Origin: VGDP01 sp964530335 | GTDB lineage: Bacteria; Pseudomonadota; Alphaproteobacteria; SP197 | Length of the DNA stretch: 21,747 nt | Direction: 5' to 3' | Assembly: GCA_964530335.1 (NCBI GenBank) | Contig: CAZGYG010000047.1 | Coordinates: 1 to 21,747, forward strand | Shown: piece after piece, positions 6,889 through 15,950 of the stretch | How positions within the stretch are numbered: the first letter of the stretch is position 1 | Layout: each line of letters starts with the position of its first letter | Position numbers and translations under genes: made by a program | Notes under the pieces: generated by a model | What the model saw: only the letters and a program-made list of their open reading frames with translations | Database searches by the model: none | What the model was told of the DNA's origin: nothing

Positions 6889-7892
6889 TCAGGACACCGG
6901 CAACGCTCGCCTTCGCGCTGGCGCTGGCCGGGCCGGCGCTGGCCGACCAACCCGAGTTCACCCTTCCCGTGGCGTGCTCGCCGGGCGTCGACTGCTTCGT
7001 GCAGAACTACGTCGACCAGGACCCCGGGCCGGAGGCCGCCGATTTCACCTGCGGCAGCCTGAGCTACGACGGGCACGACGGCACCGATATCCGGCTCGCC
7101 GACCTGACCGCGATGGCGGCGGGCGTCGCCGTGCTCGCCGCGGCCGATGGCACCGTGCTGCGCGTCCGCGACGGCGAAGCGGACGGCGTCTTCATGGCGT
7201 CCGGCACGGGGGCGATCGCCGACCGCGAGGCGGGCAACGGCGTGGTCATCGATCACGGCGGCGGCTGGGAGACCCAATACAGCCATCTGCGCCGGGACAG
7301 CATTGCCGTTGAGCCGGGCCAGCGGGTCGCGGCGGGCGAGGCGATCGGCCTGGTCGGCCTGTCGGGGCAAACCGAGTTTCCCCACCTCCATTTCACGGTG
7401 CGCCGGGACGGCGACATCCTCGACCCGTTCGAGGGGCTGGCGCCGGGGTCCGGCTGCGACGCGACCGGGCCTGGCCTGTGGCAAGGGGCGACGGCCGAGG
7501 CGCTGGGCTACCAGGCGGGCGGCCTGCTGAGCGCCGGGTTCGCCACCGGGAAGCCGACGCCCGAGGCGGCGCGCTCCGGCGCCTACGCCAACGCCGCGCC
7601 GACCGCGGCGGCCGACGCCCTGGTGTTCTGGGTCGATGTCTTCGGCACCCGCGGCGGCGATCGCGAAACGATCCGGCTGGTCGGCCCGGACGGCCAGGTC
7701 GTCGCCGAGGCCGAGTACGTCCACGATCACGACCGCGCCCAATGGTTCCGCTTCGTCGGCTTGCGCCGTCCCGACGCGGGCTGGGCGATCGGCGTCTACC
7801 GCGGCCGCTACACCCTGTTGCGGCCGTCGGCCGAGGGCAGCGCCGTCATCGTCGATGTCGAGGAAGCGATCGAGGTCGCGCCGGCTCAGTGA
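6885..7892 (+). CDS. Periplasmic M23-family metallopeptidase (LytM-like)
   Basis: A 335-residue exported protein predicted to cut peptidoglycan cross-bridges. Residues 1-20 are a signal peptide (cleavage after ALA). The LytM fold shows an intact zinc site: H64 and D68 in GHDGTDI, H133 in QYSHL, and the H166-L-H168 pair in FPHLHF, so it should be catalytic rather than a degenerate activator. Residues from about 200 form an extra C-terminal domain with a beta-rich look (VFWVDVFGTRGGDRETIRL, AQWFRFVG), seen in other alphaproteobacterial M23 proteins, function unknown. The ATG overlaps the chvG stop (ATGA), placing it in the same operon as the envelope-stress sensor. It ends 7 bp into the convergent DUF1150 gene. 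Confidence 0.9.
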   Translation: MIRTPATLAFALALAGPALADQPEFTLPVACSPGVDCFVQNYVDQDPGPEAADFTCGSLSYDGHDGTDIRLADLTAMAAGVAVLAAADGTVLRVRDGEADGVFMASGTGAIADREAGNGVVIDHGGGWETQYSHLRRDSIAVEPGQRVAAGEAIGLVGLSGQTEFPHLHFTVRRDGDILDPFEGLAPGSGCDATGPGLWQGATAEALGYQAGGLLSAGFATGKPTPEAARSGAYANAAPTAAADALVFWVDVFGTRGGDRETIRLVGPDGQVVAEAEYVHDHDRAQWFRFVGLRRPDAGWAIGVYRGRYTLLRPSAEGSAVIVDVEEAIEVAPAQ

Positions 7893-8104
7893 ACCGCGAC
7901 GGGCTCCAGGTCGTGCTGGCGCGCGGCGGCGAACGCGCGCTCGCGCGTGGCGACGACGCCAAGCCCGGTGCCGTCCGCGGCGAAGATCGCCCAACGCTCC
8001 GCGTCCTCGATCACGAGCGGGCGAACGTAGGCGAGCAGCGGCGTGCCGAGCGCGAGGAACGCGGCCGGGGCCATGGCGAGCCGTGGCGTCGTGGACTTGA
8101 GCAT
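7886..8104 (-). CDS. DUF1150 family protein
   Basis: A 72-residue protein matching DUF1150, a small alphaproteobacterial family of unknown function. Diagnostic stretches are LAMAPAAFLALGTPLLAYVRP near the N-terminus (read here in two parts, LAMAPAAFLALG and LAYVRP), then FAADGTGLGVV and the terminal HDLEPVAVH. The ATG at 8104 has a strong AAGGAGAAG site, so the longer upstream reading frame is rejected. It starts 10 bp after the hsp20 stop, the usual arrangement for this family, and is therefore expected to be made on the same heat-induced transcript. An Hsp20-related role is inferred from neighbourhood only. Confidence 0.85.
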   Translation of the reverse strand: MLKSTTPRLAMAPAAFLALGTPLLAYVRPLVIEDAERWAIFAADGTGLGVVATRERAFAAARQHDLEPVAVH

Positions 8105-8114
8105 TTTCTTCTCC

Positions 8115-8582
8115 TTAGGCCCGACGGGCCTTGCGGGCCGTCGACCTGGCGTCGGCGGCCGGTTCGTCGCCGGCGCTGATCGGGATCGAACGCGAGGTCT
8201 CGATCGTCGCCGGGCGGGCAAGGTCGATGATCAACAGCCCGTCGGCCAGGCGCGCGCCGACCACCTCGATCCCGTCGGCCAGCAGGAACGCGCGCTGGAA
8301 CGCGCGCGTGGCGATGCCGCGGTGCAGGAACTGGCGCGGCGCGTCGGCGTCGTCCGCTCGCCGCCCGCGAACCAGCAGCCGATCGCCCTCGACCGTGACC
8401 TCGAGTTCGTCCTGGGCGAACCCGGCGACCGCCAGCGTGACGGCCAGCCGATCGCCGCCCATGTCCTCGATGTTGTACGGCGGGTAGCCATCGGCCGCGC
8501 CGCGCGCGAGCCGGTCAAGCGCTTCCTCGAGCCGGTCGAAGCCGATCAGATACGGGCTGGCGAAGACGGTCGTATGCGACAT
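8115..8582 (-). CDS. Hsp20/IbpA-type small heat-shock protein
   Basis: A 155-residue small heat-shock chaperone that would hold unfolding proteins in the cytoplasm. The N-terminus (TTVFASPYLIGFDRLEEALD) resembles class A proteobacterial IbpA/HspA proteins. The alpha-crystallin domain runs from about residue 36 (YNIEDMGGDRLAVTLAVAGF) through LEVTVEGDRLLVRGRR and FLHRGIATRAFQRAFLLADG to LADGLLIIDLAR. A short charged C-terminal tail follows and includes SIPIS, which corresponds to the IXI oligomerisation motif. The ATG has a strong AGGAGGG site, but that site is predicted to be locked in a leader hairpin (ROSE-like thermometer), and a sigma-32-type promoter lies further upstream. DUF1150 follows in the same unit. 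Confidence 0.93.
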   Translation of the reverse strand: MSHTTVFASPYLIGFDRLEEALDRLARGAADGYPPYNIEDMGGDRLAVTLAVAGFAQDELEVTVEGDRLLVRGRRADDADAPRQFLHRGIATRAFQRAFLLADGIEVVGARLADGLLIIDLARPATIETSRSIPISAGDEPAADARSTARKARRA

Positions 8583-8673
8583 CTAACCCTCCTCGATCGA
8601 GCAAGGGTGTGGGGCCCACGGCGTGGCGCCCTTAACTATGCACGGAATCCGCCAAATCGGCACTCCGGGCACC
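8583..8673 (-). ncRNA. ROSE-like RNA thermometer in the hsp20 leader
   Basis: The last leader hairpin pairs CCUUGCUC (8599-8606) with GAGGAGGG (8587-8594) around a 4-base GAUC loop. The stem has one G-G mismatch, and the right arm is the hsp20 Shine-Dalgarno. UUGCU facing AGGAG with a central G-G opposition is the hallmark of ROSE elements upstream of small heat-shock genes in Alphaproteobacteria. Just before it, 8612-8631 folds as a stronger hairpin (GGGC, bulged G, CCAC, GCC loop, GUGG, GCCC), matching the stable upstream stems of known ROSE leaders. The 5' boundary is estimated from the predicted promoter. Melting at high temperature would free the ribosome site. Confidence 0.75.
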
Positions 8674-8679
8674 GCGCTT

Positions 8680-8708
8680 ATGTTGGGGCGTCGGGCAGCC
8701 GGTTCAAG
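8680..8708 (-). promoter_or_regulatory. Sigma-32 (RpoH)-type promoter of hsp20
   Basis: Read on the minus strand, CTTGAA (8703-8708) is followed after 14 bases by CCCCAACAT (8680-8688). This agrees well with the heat-shock consensus (CTTGAAA, 13-14 bases, CCCCATNT). Transcription would start near 8673, giving a leader of about 90 bases that carries the ROSE-like structure. Confidence 0.7.
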
Positions 8709-8793
8709 GTCAGGCGGCGGAACACGGGTTCGTGATCGCCCGCCGGGTCGCCATCGGGTACGCTGGCGGCCGAGTGACCCAGAGGGGGATGCC

Positions 8794-8985
8794 ATGCTCC
8801 GAATCGCGCTCGCCCTGGCTTTGGTTCTGGTGGCACCGGCGGCCTGGGCCGACGGCATGTGTCCTCGTCAGGCCCAGTATTCCGCGAACGTCGCCGCCGC
8901 CAGCGCCGAGGACAATGCCGAGGCTGCCTATACGGCCCTGCCGGAGCCGGACGCCGAGGCCGCGGAAACCGCCGCCGCCGACTGA
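8794..8985 (+). CDS. Small secreted acidic Ala/Glu-rich protein
   Basis: A 63-residue protein with a clear signal peptide: MLRIALALALVLVAPAAWA, cut before DG. The mature part of about 44 residues is acidic, rich in alanine and glutamate, and has one cysteine (GMCPRQAQY). The cysteine is not in a lipobox, so this is not a lipoprotein. No family is recognised. A GAGGGGG site precedes the ATG at 8794, and longer in-frame starts would put the signal peptide internally. It is divergent from hsp20; their upstream regions adjoin, so the heat-shock promoter at 8680-8708 lies in the same intergenic stretch. Confidence 0.6.
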   Translation: MLRIALALALVLVAPAAWADGMCPRQAQYSANVAAASAEDNAEAAYTALPEPDAEAAETAAAD

Positions 8986-8996
8986 CCGGACACCTG

Positions 8997-9017
8997 CGCG
9001 GGCGCCTGCGGCCCGCG
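8997..9017 (+). terminator. GC hairpin after the small secreted-protein gene
   Basis: CGCGGGC (8997-9003) and GCCCGCG (9011-9017) form a perfect 7-bp stem around a 7-base loop, 11 bp after the stop. There is no T-run behind it, so intrinsic termination would be weak; it may instead protect the 3' end. Confidence 0.3.
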
Positions 9018-9060
9018 AGCGGTTCGGAGTCCCAGCCGGAGTGGTAGGTTCGGCCCGGAC

Positions 9061-9897
9061 ATGACCGGGCCGCCCATCGTCTTCGACCGCCGGATCGTGC
9101 GCCTGCGGCGCGAGCGCGCGGCGCCTGACCTTGCCGATCACGCGTTCCTGTTCGAGGAAGCGGCCGAGCGGCTGGCGGACCGCCTGGACGACATCCGGCG
9201 CGTCTTCCCCCTGGCGGTCGAACTCGGCAGCCGCCGCGGCAGCCTCGCCGCGGCGCTCACCGGGCGCGGCGGGATCGCGCGCCTGGTCCAGACCGACCTT
9301 TCCGCGGCAACGCTCCGGGCCCTCGACGGCGAGCGCCTCGCCGCTGACGAGGAGGCGTTGCCCTTCGCCGCCGGCAGCCTGGACGCGGTGCTGAGCGTGC
9401 TGGCTCTGCACGAGGTCAATGACCTGCCCGGCGTGCTTAGCCAGATCCTGAGAGCGCTGAAACCCGATGGCCTGCTGCTGGCCTCGCTTCTCGGCGGCGC
9501 GACGCTCAACGAGCTGCGCCTGGCCATGGCCGAGGCGGAGGCCACGACCGTCGGCGGCGTCAGCCCGCGCGTCGCGCCGTTCGCCGACGCCGCCCAGCTC
9601 GGTGCCCTGATGCAGCGCGCGGGCTTCGCCCAACCCGTGGTCGACAGCGACCTGGTCGTGGTCGAGTACGCCGACGCCGGGCGCCTGCTCGGCGACCTCA
9701 AGGGCATGGGCTTCGGCAACGCCCTGGCGGAGCGGCGCCGGGTGCCGCTTGGCCGCGCCACGCTCGCGGCCGTGTTCGATATCCTGGCCCGCGACTTCGC
9801 CGATCCGGCGACCGGGCGGGTGCGCGCGACCTTCGAGATCGTGACCTTGACCGGCTGGGCGCCGGCCCACGGCCAGACCCGGCCCAAGCCGCGTTAG
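9061..9897 (+). CDS. NDUFAF5/BioC-like methyltransferase-fold protein
   Basis: A 278-residue protein resembling the alphaproteobacterial homologues of mitochondrial NDUFAF5, which modifies an arginine of the complex I subunit NDUFS7 (bacterial NuoB), and more distantly BioC. Typical features are VFDRRIVRLRRERAA (7-21), AFLFEEAAERLADRLDDI (28-45), the strand FPLAVELGSRRG (49-60), D79 in VQTDLS, and LPFAAGSLDAVLSVLALHEVNDLPG (100-124, read in parts). The glycine-rich SAM loop is degenerate (ELGSRRG instead of GxGxG), consistent with an NDUFAF5-like rather than a standard methyltransferase role. The ribosome site is weak. The gene is convergent with mutT across a palindromic repeat. A role in complex I is inferred from family resemblance. 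Confidence 0.75.
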   Translation: MTGPPIVFDRRIVRLRRERAAPDLADHAFLFEEAAERLADRLDDIRRVFPLAVELGSRRGSLAAALTGRGGIARLVQTDLSAATLRALDGERLAADEEALPFAAGSLDAVLSVLALHEVNDLPGVLSQILRALKPDGLLLASLLGGATLNELRLAMAEAEATTVGGVSPRVAPFADAAQLGALMQRAGFAQPVVDSDLVVVEYADAGRLLGDLKGMGFGNALAERRRVPLGRATLAAVFDILARDFADPATGRVRATFEIVTLTGWAPAHGQTRPKPR

Positions 9898-9922
9898 CAG
9901 GGTGCTGAAGAATTACATCGGG

Positions 9923-10025
9923 TGTCATCGCGAGGACGCGTAGCGTCCGTGGCGATCCAGGGCAGTGGCGGAATTCCGCGCGATTCTGGATTGCCGCGTC
10001 GCGCTACGCGCTCCTCGCAATGACA
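9923..10025. repeat. Large imperfect palindromic repeat element
   Basis: Arms 9923-9960 and 9986-10025 are about 40-bp imperfect inverted repeats, beginning TGTCATCGCGAGGA and ending TCCTCGCAATGACA. The 25-bp centre holds a perfect 12-bp palindrome, GCGGAATTCCGC (9968-9979). Each arm also folds on its own; the left has GGACGC-GTA-GCGTCC at 9934-9948. The end motif resembles dispersed non-coding repeats common in many bacterial genomes. It fills the gap between the convergent NDUFAF5-like and mutT genes, where it could act as a two-way terminator. A TTTTT run follows at 10035-10039. Confidence 0.75.
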
Positions 10026-10049
10026 GCCTCGGGGTTTTTCCGCAGCCCG

Positions 10050-10460
10050 CTAACCCAGCAGATCCTGGAGCAGGGCGACGAGCGGCGCGTCCGCCGGCGG
10101 CATGGCATAGTCGCGCAGCCGTGCCGGGCGCACCCAGGCGGTCGCGGCATGGTGGCGGGCAACCGGCGTGCCCCGCCACTTGCGACACACGAACAACGGC
10201 ATGAGCAGGTGGAAGTCGTCGTAGCCGTGGGAGGCGAAGGCGAACGGCGCCAGGCACGATTGGTCGATGACGATGCCAAGCTCCTCGGCCGCCTCGCGGA
10301 TCACGGCGGCCTCGGGCGTCTCGGCGTCCTCGAGCTTGCCGCCGGGGAATTCCCACAACCCGGCCATTGATTTGCCTTCCGGCCGGCGCGCGATCAACAC
10401 CCGGTTGTCGGCGTCGATCAGCGCCAGGGCGGCGACCAGGACCAGTGGCCGCTCAGCCAC
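10050..10460 (-). CDS. mutT: MutT-type Nudix hydrolase (8-oxo-dGTP diphosphatase)
   Basis: A 136-residue Nudix enzyme that most likely removes oxidised dGTP from the nucleotide pool. The full Nudix box GX5EX7REUXEEXGU is present at residues 41-63 (G41, E47, R55-E56, E59-E60, G62). The preceding LWEFPGGKLE and the IARRPEGKSMAGLW region are those of MutT proper, as is the overall length. The GTG start at 10460 overlaps the GNAT gene's end by 8 bp, so it is the last gene of the ppiC-argJ-GNAT-mutT operon. It ends facing the palindromic repeat. Confidence 0.92.
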   Translation of the reverse strand: MAERPLVLVAALALIDADNRVLIARRPEGKSMAGLWEFPGGKLEDAETPEAAVIREAAEELGIVIDQSCLAPFAFASHGYDDFHLLMPLFVCRKWRGTPVARHHAATAWVRPARLRDYAMPPADAPLVALLQDLLG

Positions 10461-10998
10461 GGCCGGACCAGCGCTCGCGGTTGGTCGAGTAGAACGCGGC
10501 GACGGCGTTGCGGCCGCGATGCTCGACCGTGGCGAGCCCGTCGAACTCCAGCCCGACCTTCTCGAGCACCCGGCGCGAGGCCGTGTTGTCGGCCAGGGCG
10601 TGGCAGCGGACCTCGTCGGTGCCGCCCGCCGTTAGTCCGAAGGCGAGCAGCCGCCGCGCCGCTTCGGTGGCGAAGCCCCGGCCCCACAGCGGCAGCGCGA
10701 TCCAGTAGCCGAGCTCGGGCGGGCCGCCGGCAAGCTCGGGCTCCAGGCGGACCGCGCCGATCACGCCGTCATCCTGCCGCCCCGTCACGACGAGCTGCCA
10801 GCCCTCCCCGCTCGCCGCCTGGCGGGTGCACTCGGCGATCCAGGCCTCGGCCGCGCCTTCGGGGTAGGGGTGGGGGATCGCCGCCGTTGACAGCGCGATG
10901 CGCGGGTCGCCGGCGTACCGGCGTATCGTCGGTGCATCGTCCGGCCTCGGCAGGCGCAGGATCAGGCGTTCGGTGACCAGGGGCGCGAAGCCGGTCAC
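10453..10998 (-). CDS. GNAT-family N-acetyltransferase (RimJ/RimL-like)
   Basis: A 181-residue acetyltransferase of the Acetyltransf_3 (RimJ/RimL-like) type. It begins VTGFAPLVTERLILRLPRPD, the usual entry strand of this subgroup. The acetyl-CoA loop region is GYWIALPLWGRGFATEAARR (residues 98-117), followed by ALADNTASRRVLEKVGLEF. The substrate is unknown: relatives modify ribosomal-protein N-termini, amino acids or antibiotics. The GTG start at 10998 overlaps the argJ stop by 4 bp (GTGA), so it is translationally coupled to argJ; its end overlaps mutT by 8 bp. Confidence 0.88.
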   Translation of the reverse strand: MTGFAPLVTERLILRLPRPDDAPTIRRYAGDPRIALSTAAIPHPYPEGAAEAWIAECTRQAASGEGWQLVVTGRQDDGVIGAVRLEPELAGGPPELGYWIALPLWGRGFATEAARRLLAFGLTAGGTDEVRCHALADNTASRRVLEKVGLEFDGLATVEHRGRNAVAAFYSTNRERWSGRG

Positions 10999-12227
10999 GA
11001 GCGGTAGGCGGCGTTGATGTCGATGTAGCCGTGGGTCAGGTCGCAGGTCCATACCGTGGCCGTGCCGCGCCCGAGCCCCAGTTCGACCCCGATCGCGATC
11101 TCGCGGCCCTTCATGTGCGCCGTGACCGGGGCCTCGTCGTAGCCCGCGGGCGGGCCGCCGCGCGCCGCGACGACGTGGCCGCCGATGCGCATCGAGATGC
11201 GGCGCTGGTCGAGCGCGGCGTCGGCCTTGCCCGCCGCCATCACGATGCGGCCCCAGTTGGCGTCGGCGCCGGCGATCGCCGTCTTGACCAGGGGCGAGTT
11301 GGCGATCGCCAGGGCGACGCGCCGCGCCTGGGCGGTGCCGCGCGCGCCGCTGACGGTCACCTCGATCAGCTTCTGCGCGCCCTCGCCGTCGCGCACGACC
11401 TGGAGCGCGAGATCGAGGCAGACGGCCTCGAGCGCCGCGCGGAAGGCGGCGAGCCGCCGGTCCGCCGCGCGCGCGATGGACCGGTTGCCCGCCTGGCCCG
11501 TGGCGACGGCCAGCAGGGTGTCGCTGGTCGAGGTGTCGCTGTCCACGGTCGTGCGGTTGAACGAGCGCTCGCACGCCCGCACCAGGCACGCCTGCAGCAC
11601 GTCGGCGGGCAGCCGGGCGTCGGTGGCGACGAACGCGATCAGCGTCGCCATGTCGGGCGCGATCATGCCCGAGCCCTTGGCGATGCCGTTGACGACCACG
11701 GGCCGGCCGTCGATCGCCGCGGTCCGGGTCGCGAGCTTGGGGAACGTGTCGGTGGTCACGATCGCCGCTGCCGCCGCGCCCCAGGCATCGGGCCGGGCCG
11801 CGGCGGCGAGACCAGGGATCAGCGCCGTGATCCGCTCGACCTCGAGCGGCTGGCCGATGACCCCGGTCGAGGCGACGAACACCCGCGTCGCGGCCGAGCC
11901 CAGCGCCGCCGCCGCCGCCCGCGCAGTCGCCTTGACGGCGGCCATGCCGGCCTTGCCGGTGAAGGTGTTGGCGTTGCCCGCGTTGACGACGAAGCCGCGC
12001 GCCACCCCGCCCGCCAGCGCCTTGCGGCACCACTGGACCGGGGCGCCCGCCGTGGACGACTTGGTGAACACGCCGGCCACGGTCGCGCCCGGATCGAACG
12101 CCACGAGCAGCACGTCGTCGCGGCCCTGGTACCGGATGCCCGAGGCGCCGGTCGCCAGCCGCACCCCCGCCACCGGCGGCAGGCGCGGGTCGGCCGCCGG
12201 GGCGAGCGGCGAGCGCGGCGGGGCCAC
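10995..12227 (-). CDS. argJ: Bifunctional ornithine acetyltransferase/N-acetylglutamate synthase
   Basis: A 410-residue ArgJ of normal length, a cytosolic enzyme of arginine biosynthesis that moves the acetyl group from N-acetylornithine to glutamate. The self-cleavage site KGSGMIAPDMATL (184-196) is intact, with T195 as the nucleophile of the new beta chain. Other conserved blocks are FTKSSTAGAPVQWCR (54-68), VNAGNANTFTG (81-91), TDTFPK, DSDTSTSD and the C-terminal THGYIDINAAYRS. The GTG start at 12227 lies 2 bp after the parvulin gene's stop, so both are on one transcript. Whether it also makes acetylglutamate from acetyl-CoA cannot be told from the sequence. Confidence 0.96.
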   Translation of the reverse strand: MAPPRSPLAPAADPRLPPVAGVRLATGASGIRYQGRDDVLLVAFDPGATVAGVFTKSSTAGAPVQWCRKALAGGVARGFVVNAGNANTFTGKAGMAAVKATARAAAAALGSAATRVFVASTGVIGQPLEVERITALIPGLAAAARPDAWGAAAAAIVTTDTFPKLATRTAAIDGRPVVVNGIAKGSGMIAPDMATLIAFVATDARLPADVLQACLVRACERSFNRTTVDSDTSTSDTLLAVATGQAGNRSIARAADRRLAAFRAALEAVCLDLALQVVRDGEGAQKLIEVTVSGARGTAQARRVALAIANSPLVKTAIAGADANWGRIVMAAGKADAALDQRRISMRIGGHVVAARGGPPAGYDEAPVTAHMKGREIAIGVELGLGRGTATVWTCDLTHGYIDINAAYRS

Positions 12228-12229
12228 GT

Positions 12230-13099
12230 CTACTGCGCCACCGGCTCGGCGCGCGGCGAGCCGTCCAGGTTGAAGCGCTCGATCACCGCGTCGGCCCGCA
12301 GCCGGGTCAGGTACGCGCCGATGATCTCGGTCGCGAAGTCGCCGCGCAGTTGCTCGCGGACGTCCTCGAACTTCGGCGGCTCGCCGGCGCGGCGCTCGGC
12401 CAGGCGGACGACGTGCCAGCCGAACGCCGTCTCGACCGGCGCCGATGTCTGCCCCGGCTCGAGCGCGAACGCCGCCGTCGCGAACTCCGGCACCATGTCG
12501 CCGTGGTTGAAGAATCCCAGGTCGCCGCCGTTCTGGGCCGCCGACGGATCTACCGACTTGGACTTCGCGAGCTCGGCGAAATCGGCGCCGGCCGCGAGCT
12601 CGGCGGCGACCGCCGCGGCCTCGGCTTCGGTCGCCACCAGGATATGGCTCGCGCGGACCTGCTCCTCGGGCGGGTTGGCGACGAGGAACTCGTCGTAGCG
12701 CTGGCGCAACGCCTCCTCGGAGGCGACCCGGTCGACCTCGGCGCGCAGCACGAACTCGCGCGCCAACTGCTCGTGCGCGAGCGCCAGCCGACGCTGGAAC
12801 TCCGGGTCGTCCTCGACCTTGGCGGCGGCGGCCTGACCGGTCAGCAGCCGGCCGTTGATGGCCTGGTCGAGCAAGGGGTCGTAGAGCAGCTCGAGGGGCA
12901 GCTCGCGGTATTCGTCCGGCAGCCCGGCGCGCGCCGCTTCGAGCTCCGAGCGGCGCACCTCGGCGCCGTCGATGCGGACGACCACGGGATCGGTCGCGTC
13001 CTGGGCCGCGGCGGCGCCAGCCGGCAGAACGAACAGGGCGGCCGCGAGCAGGCGGGCCGACCCGGCGATGGCGGACATGGCGTGCCCCGCGGCGTTCAT
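12230..13099 (-). CDS. Periplasmic parvulin-type peptidyl-prolyl isomerase
   Basis: A 289-residue exported foldase of the PpiC/SurA-like class. A signal peptide spans residues 1 to about 32 (hydrophobic stretch LLAAALFVLPAGAAAA). An alpha-helical chaperone region follows, then one parvulin domain at about 148-235: VRASHILVATEAEA, ADFAELAKSKSVDPSA, GGDLGFFNHGDMVPEF and FGWHVVRL are all present. It would assist folding of envelope proteins delivered by Sec, which fits its position divergent from secA. The ATG at 13099 gives the best signal peptide; no strong ribosome site is visible at it, and the ATG at 13078 is an alternative. The pair divergent secA / parvulin-argJ recurs in alphaproteobacteria. 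Confidence 0.9.
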   Translation of the reverse strand: MNAAGHAMSAIAGSARLLAAALFVLPAGAAAAQDATDPVVVRIDGAEVRRSELEAARAGLPDEYRELPLELLYDPLLDQAINGRLLTGQAAAAKVEDDPEFQRRLALAHEQLAREFVLRAEVDRVASEEALRQRYDEFLVANPPEEQVRASHILVATEAEAAAVAAELAAGADFAELAKSKSVDPSAAQNGGDLGFFNHGDMVPEFATAAFALEPGQTSAPVETAFGWHVVRLAERRAGEPPKFEDVREQLRGDFATEIIGAYLTRLRADAVIERFNLDGSPRAEPVAQ

Positions 13100-13152
13100 G
13101 AAACGGAGCAAGGGCTTAGACCAGATTGGTGTTGGCGACAAGCAGCCGTGCG

Positions 13153-13181
13153 TTGACAGGGGGCGGCGGCCACCCTAACTG
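13153..13181 (+). promoter_or_regulatory. Candidate secA promoter
   Basis: A perfect TTGACA (13153-13158) is followed after 17 bases by TAACTG (13176-13181). The strong TTGAC and correct spacing suit alphaproteobacterial housekeeping promoters, where the -10 is often poor. It would give a leader of about 75 bases that starts at or within the first of two strong hairpins. Confidence 0.45.
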
Positions 13182-13183
13182 TG

Positions 13184-13218
13184 CCGGGCGCCTGCCCGGT
13201 GCGCGCCGCCGGGCGCGC
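13184..13218 (+). promoter_or_regulatory. Tandem GC hairpins in the secA leader
   Basis: Two perfect hairpins lie back to back: CCGGGC-GCCT-GCCCGG (13184-13199) and GCGCGCC-GCCG-GGCGCGC (13201-13218). The 3' arm of the second could instead pair with CGCGCC at 13231-13236, giving two exclusive folds. This could modulate secA expression, but GC-rich DNA makes such pairings common. Confidence 0.35.
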
Positions 13219-13264
13219 CCGCGCGCTTGACGCGCCATCCCGTGGTCTGCTCGGTCCGGTGAAA

Positions 13265-15949
<2,685 letters not shown>

Positions 15950-15950
15950 G

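Noticed and set aside
9923..10025. CRISPR array or insertion sequence
   Set aside because: There is one inverted pair rather than direct repeats with spacers, and no transposase frame inside.
10453..12033. 526-codon minus-strand frame spanning argJ and the GNAT gene, which might suggest a fusion
   Set aside because: Only the last 181 codons encode the GNAT protein. The rest is an out-of-frame reading of argJ, and the GTG start with its 4-bp overlap explains the GNAT gene.
13227..13255. Second secA promoter from TTGACG at 13227-13232
   Set aside because: No plausible -10 lies at the right spacing; the sequence there is CTCGGT-like.
13181..13264. 28-codon N-terminal extension of SecA, or a SecM-like leader peptide
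   Set aside because: The stretch is in frame with secA with no stop, lies in the hairpin leader and has no SecM-like arrest motif. SecA family proteins start at the MLSTF region.
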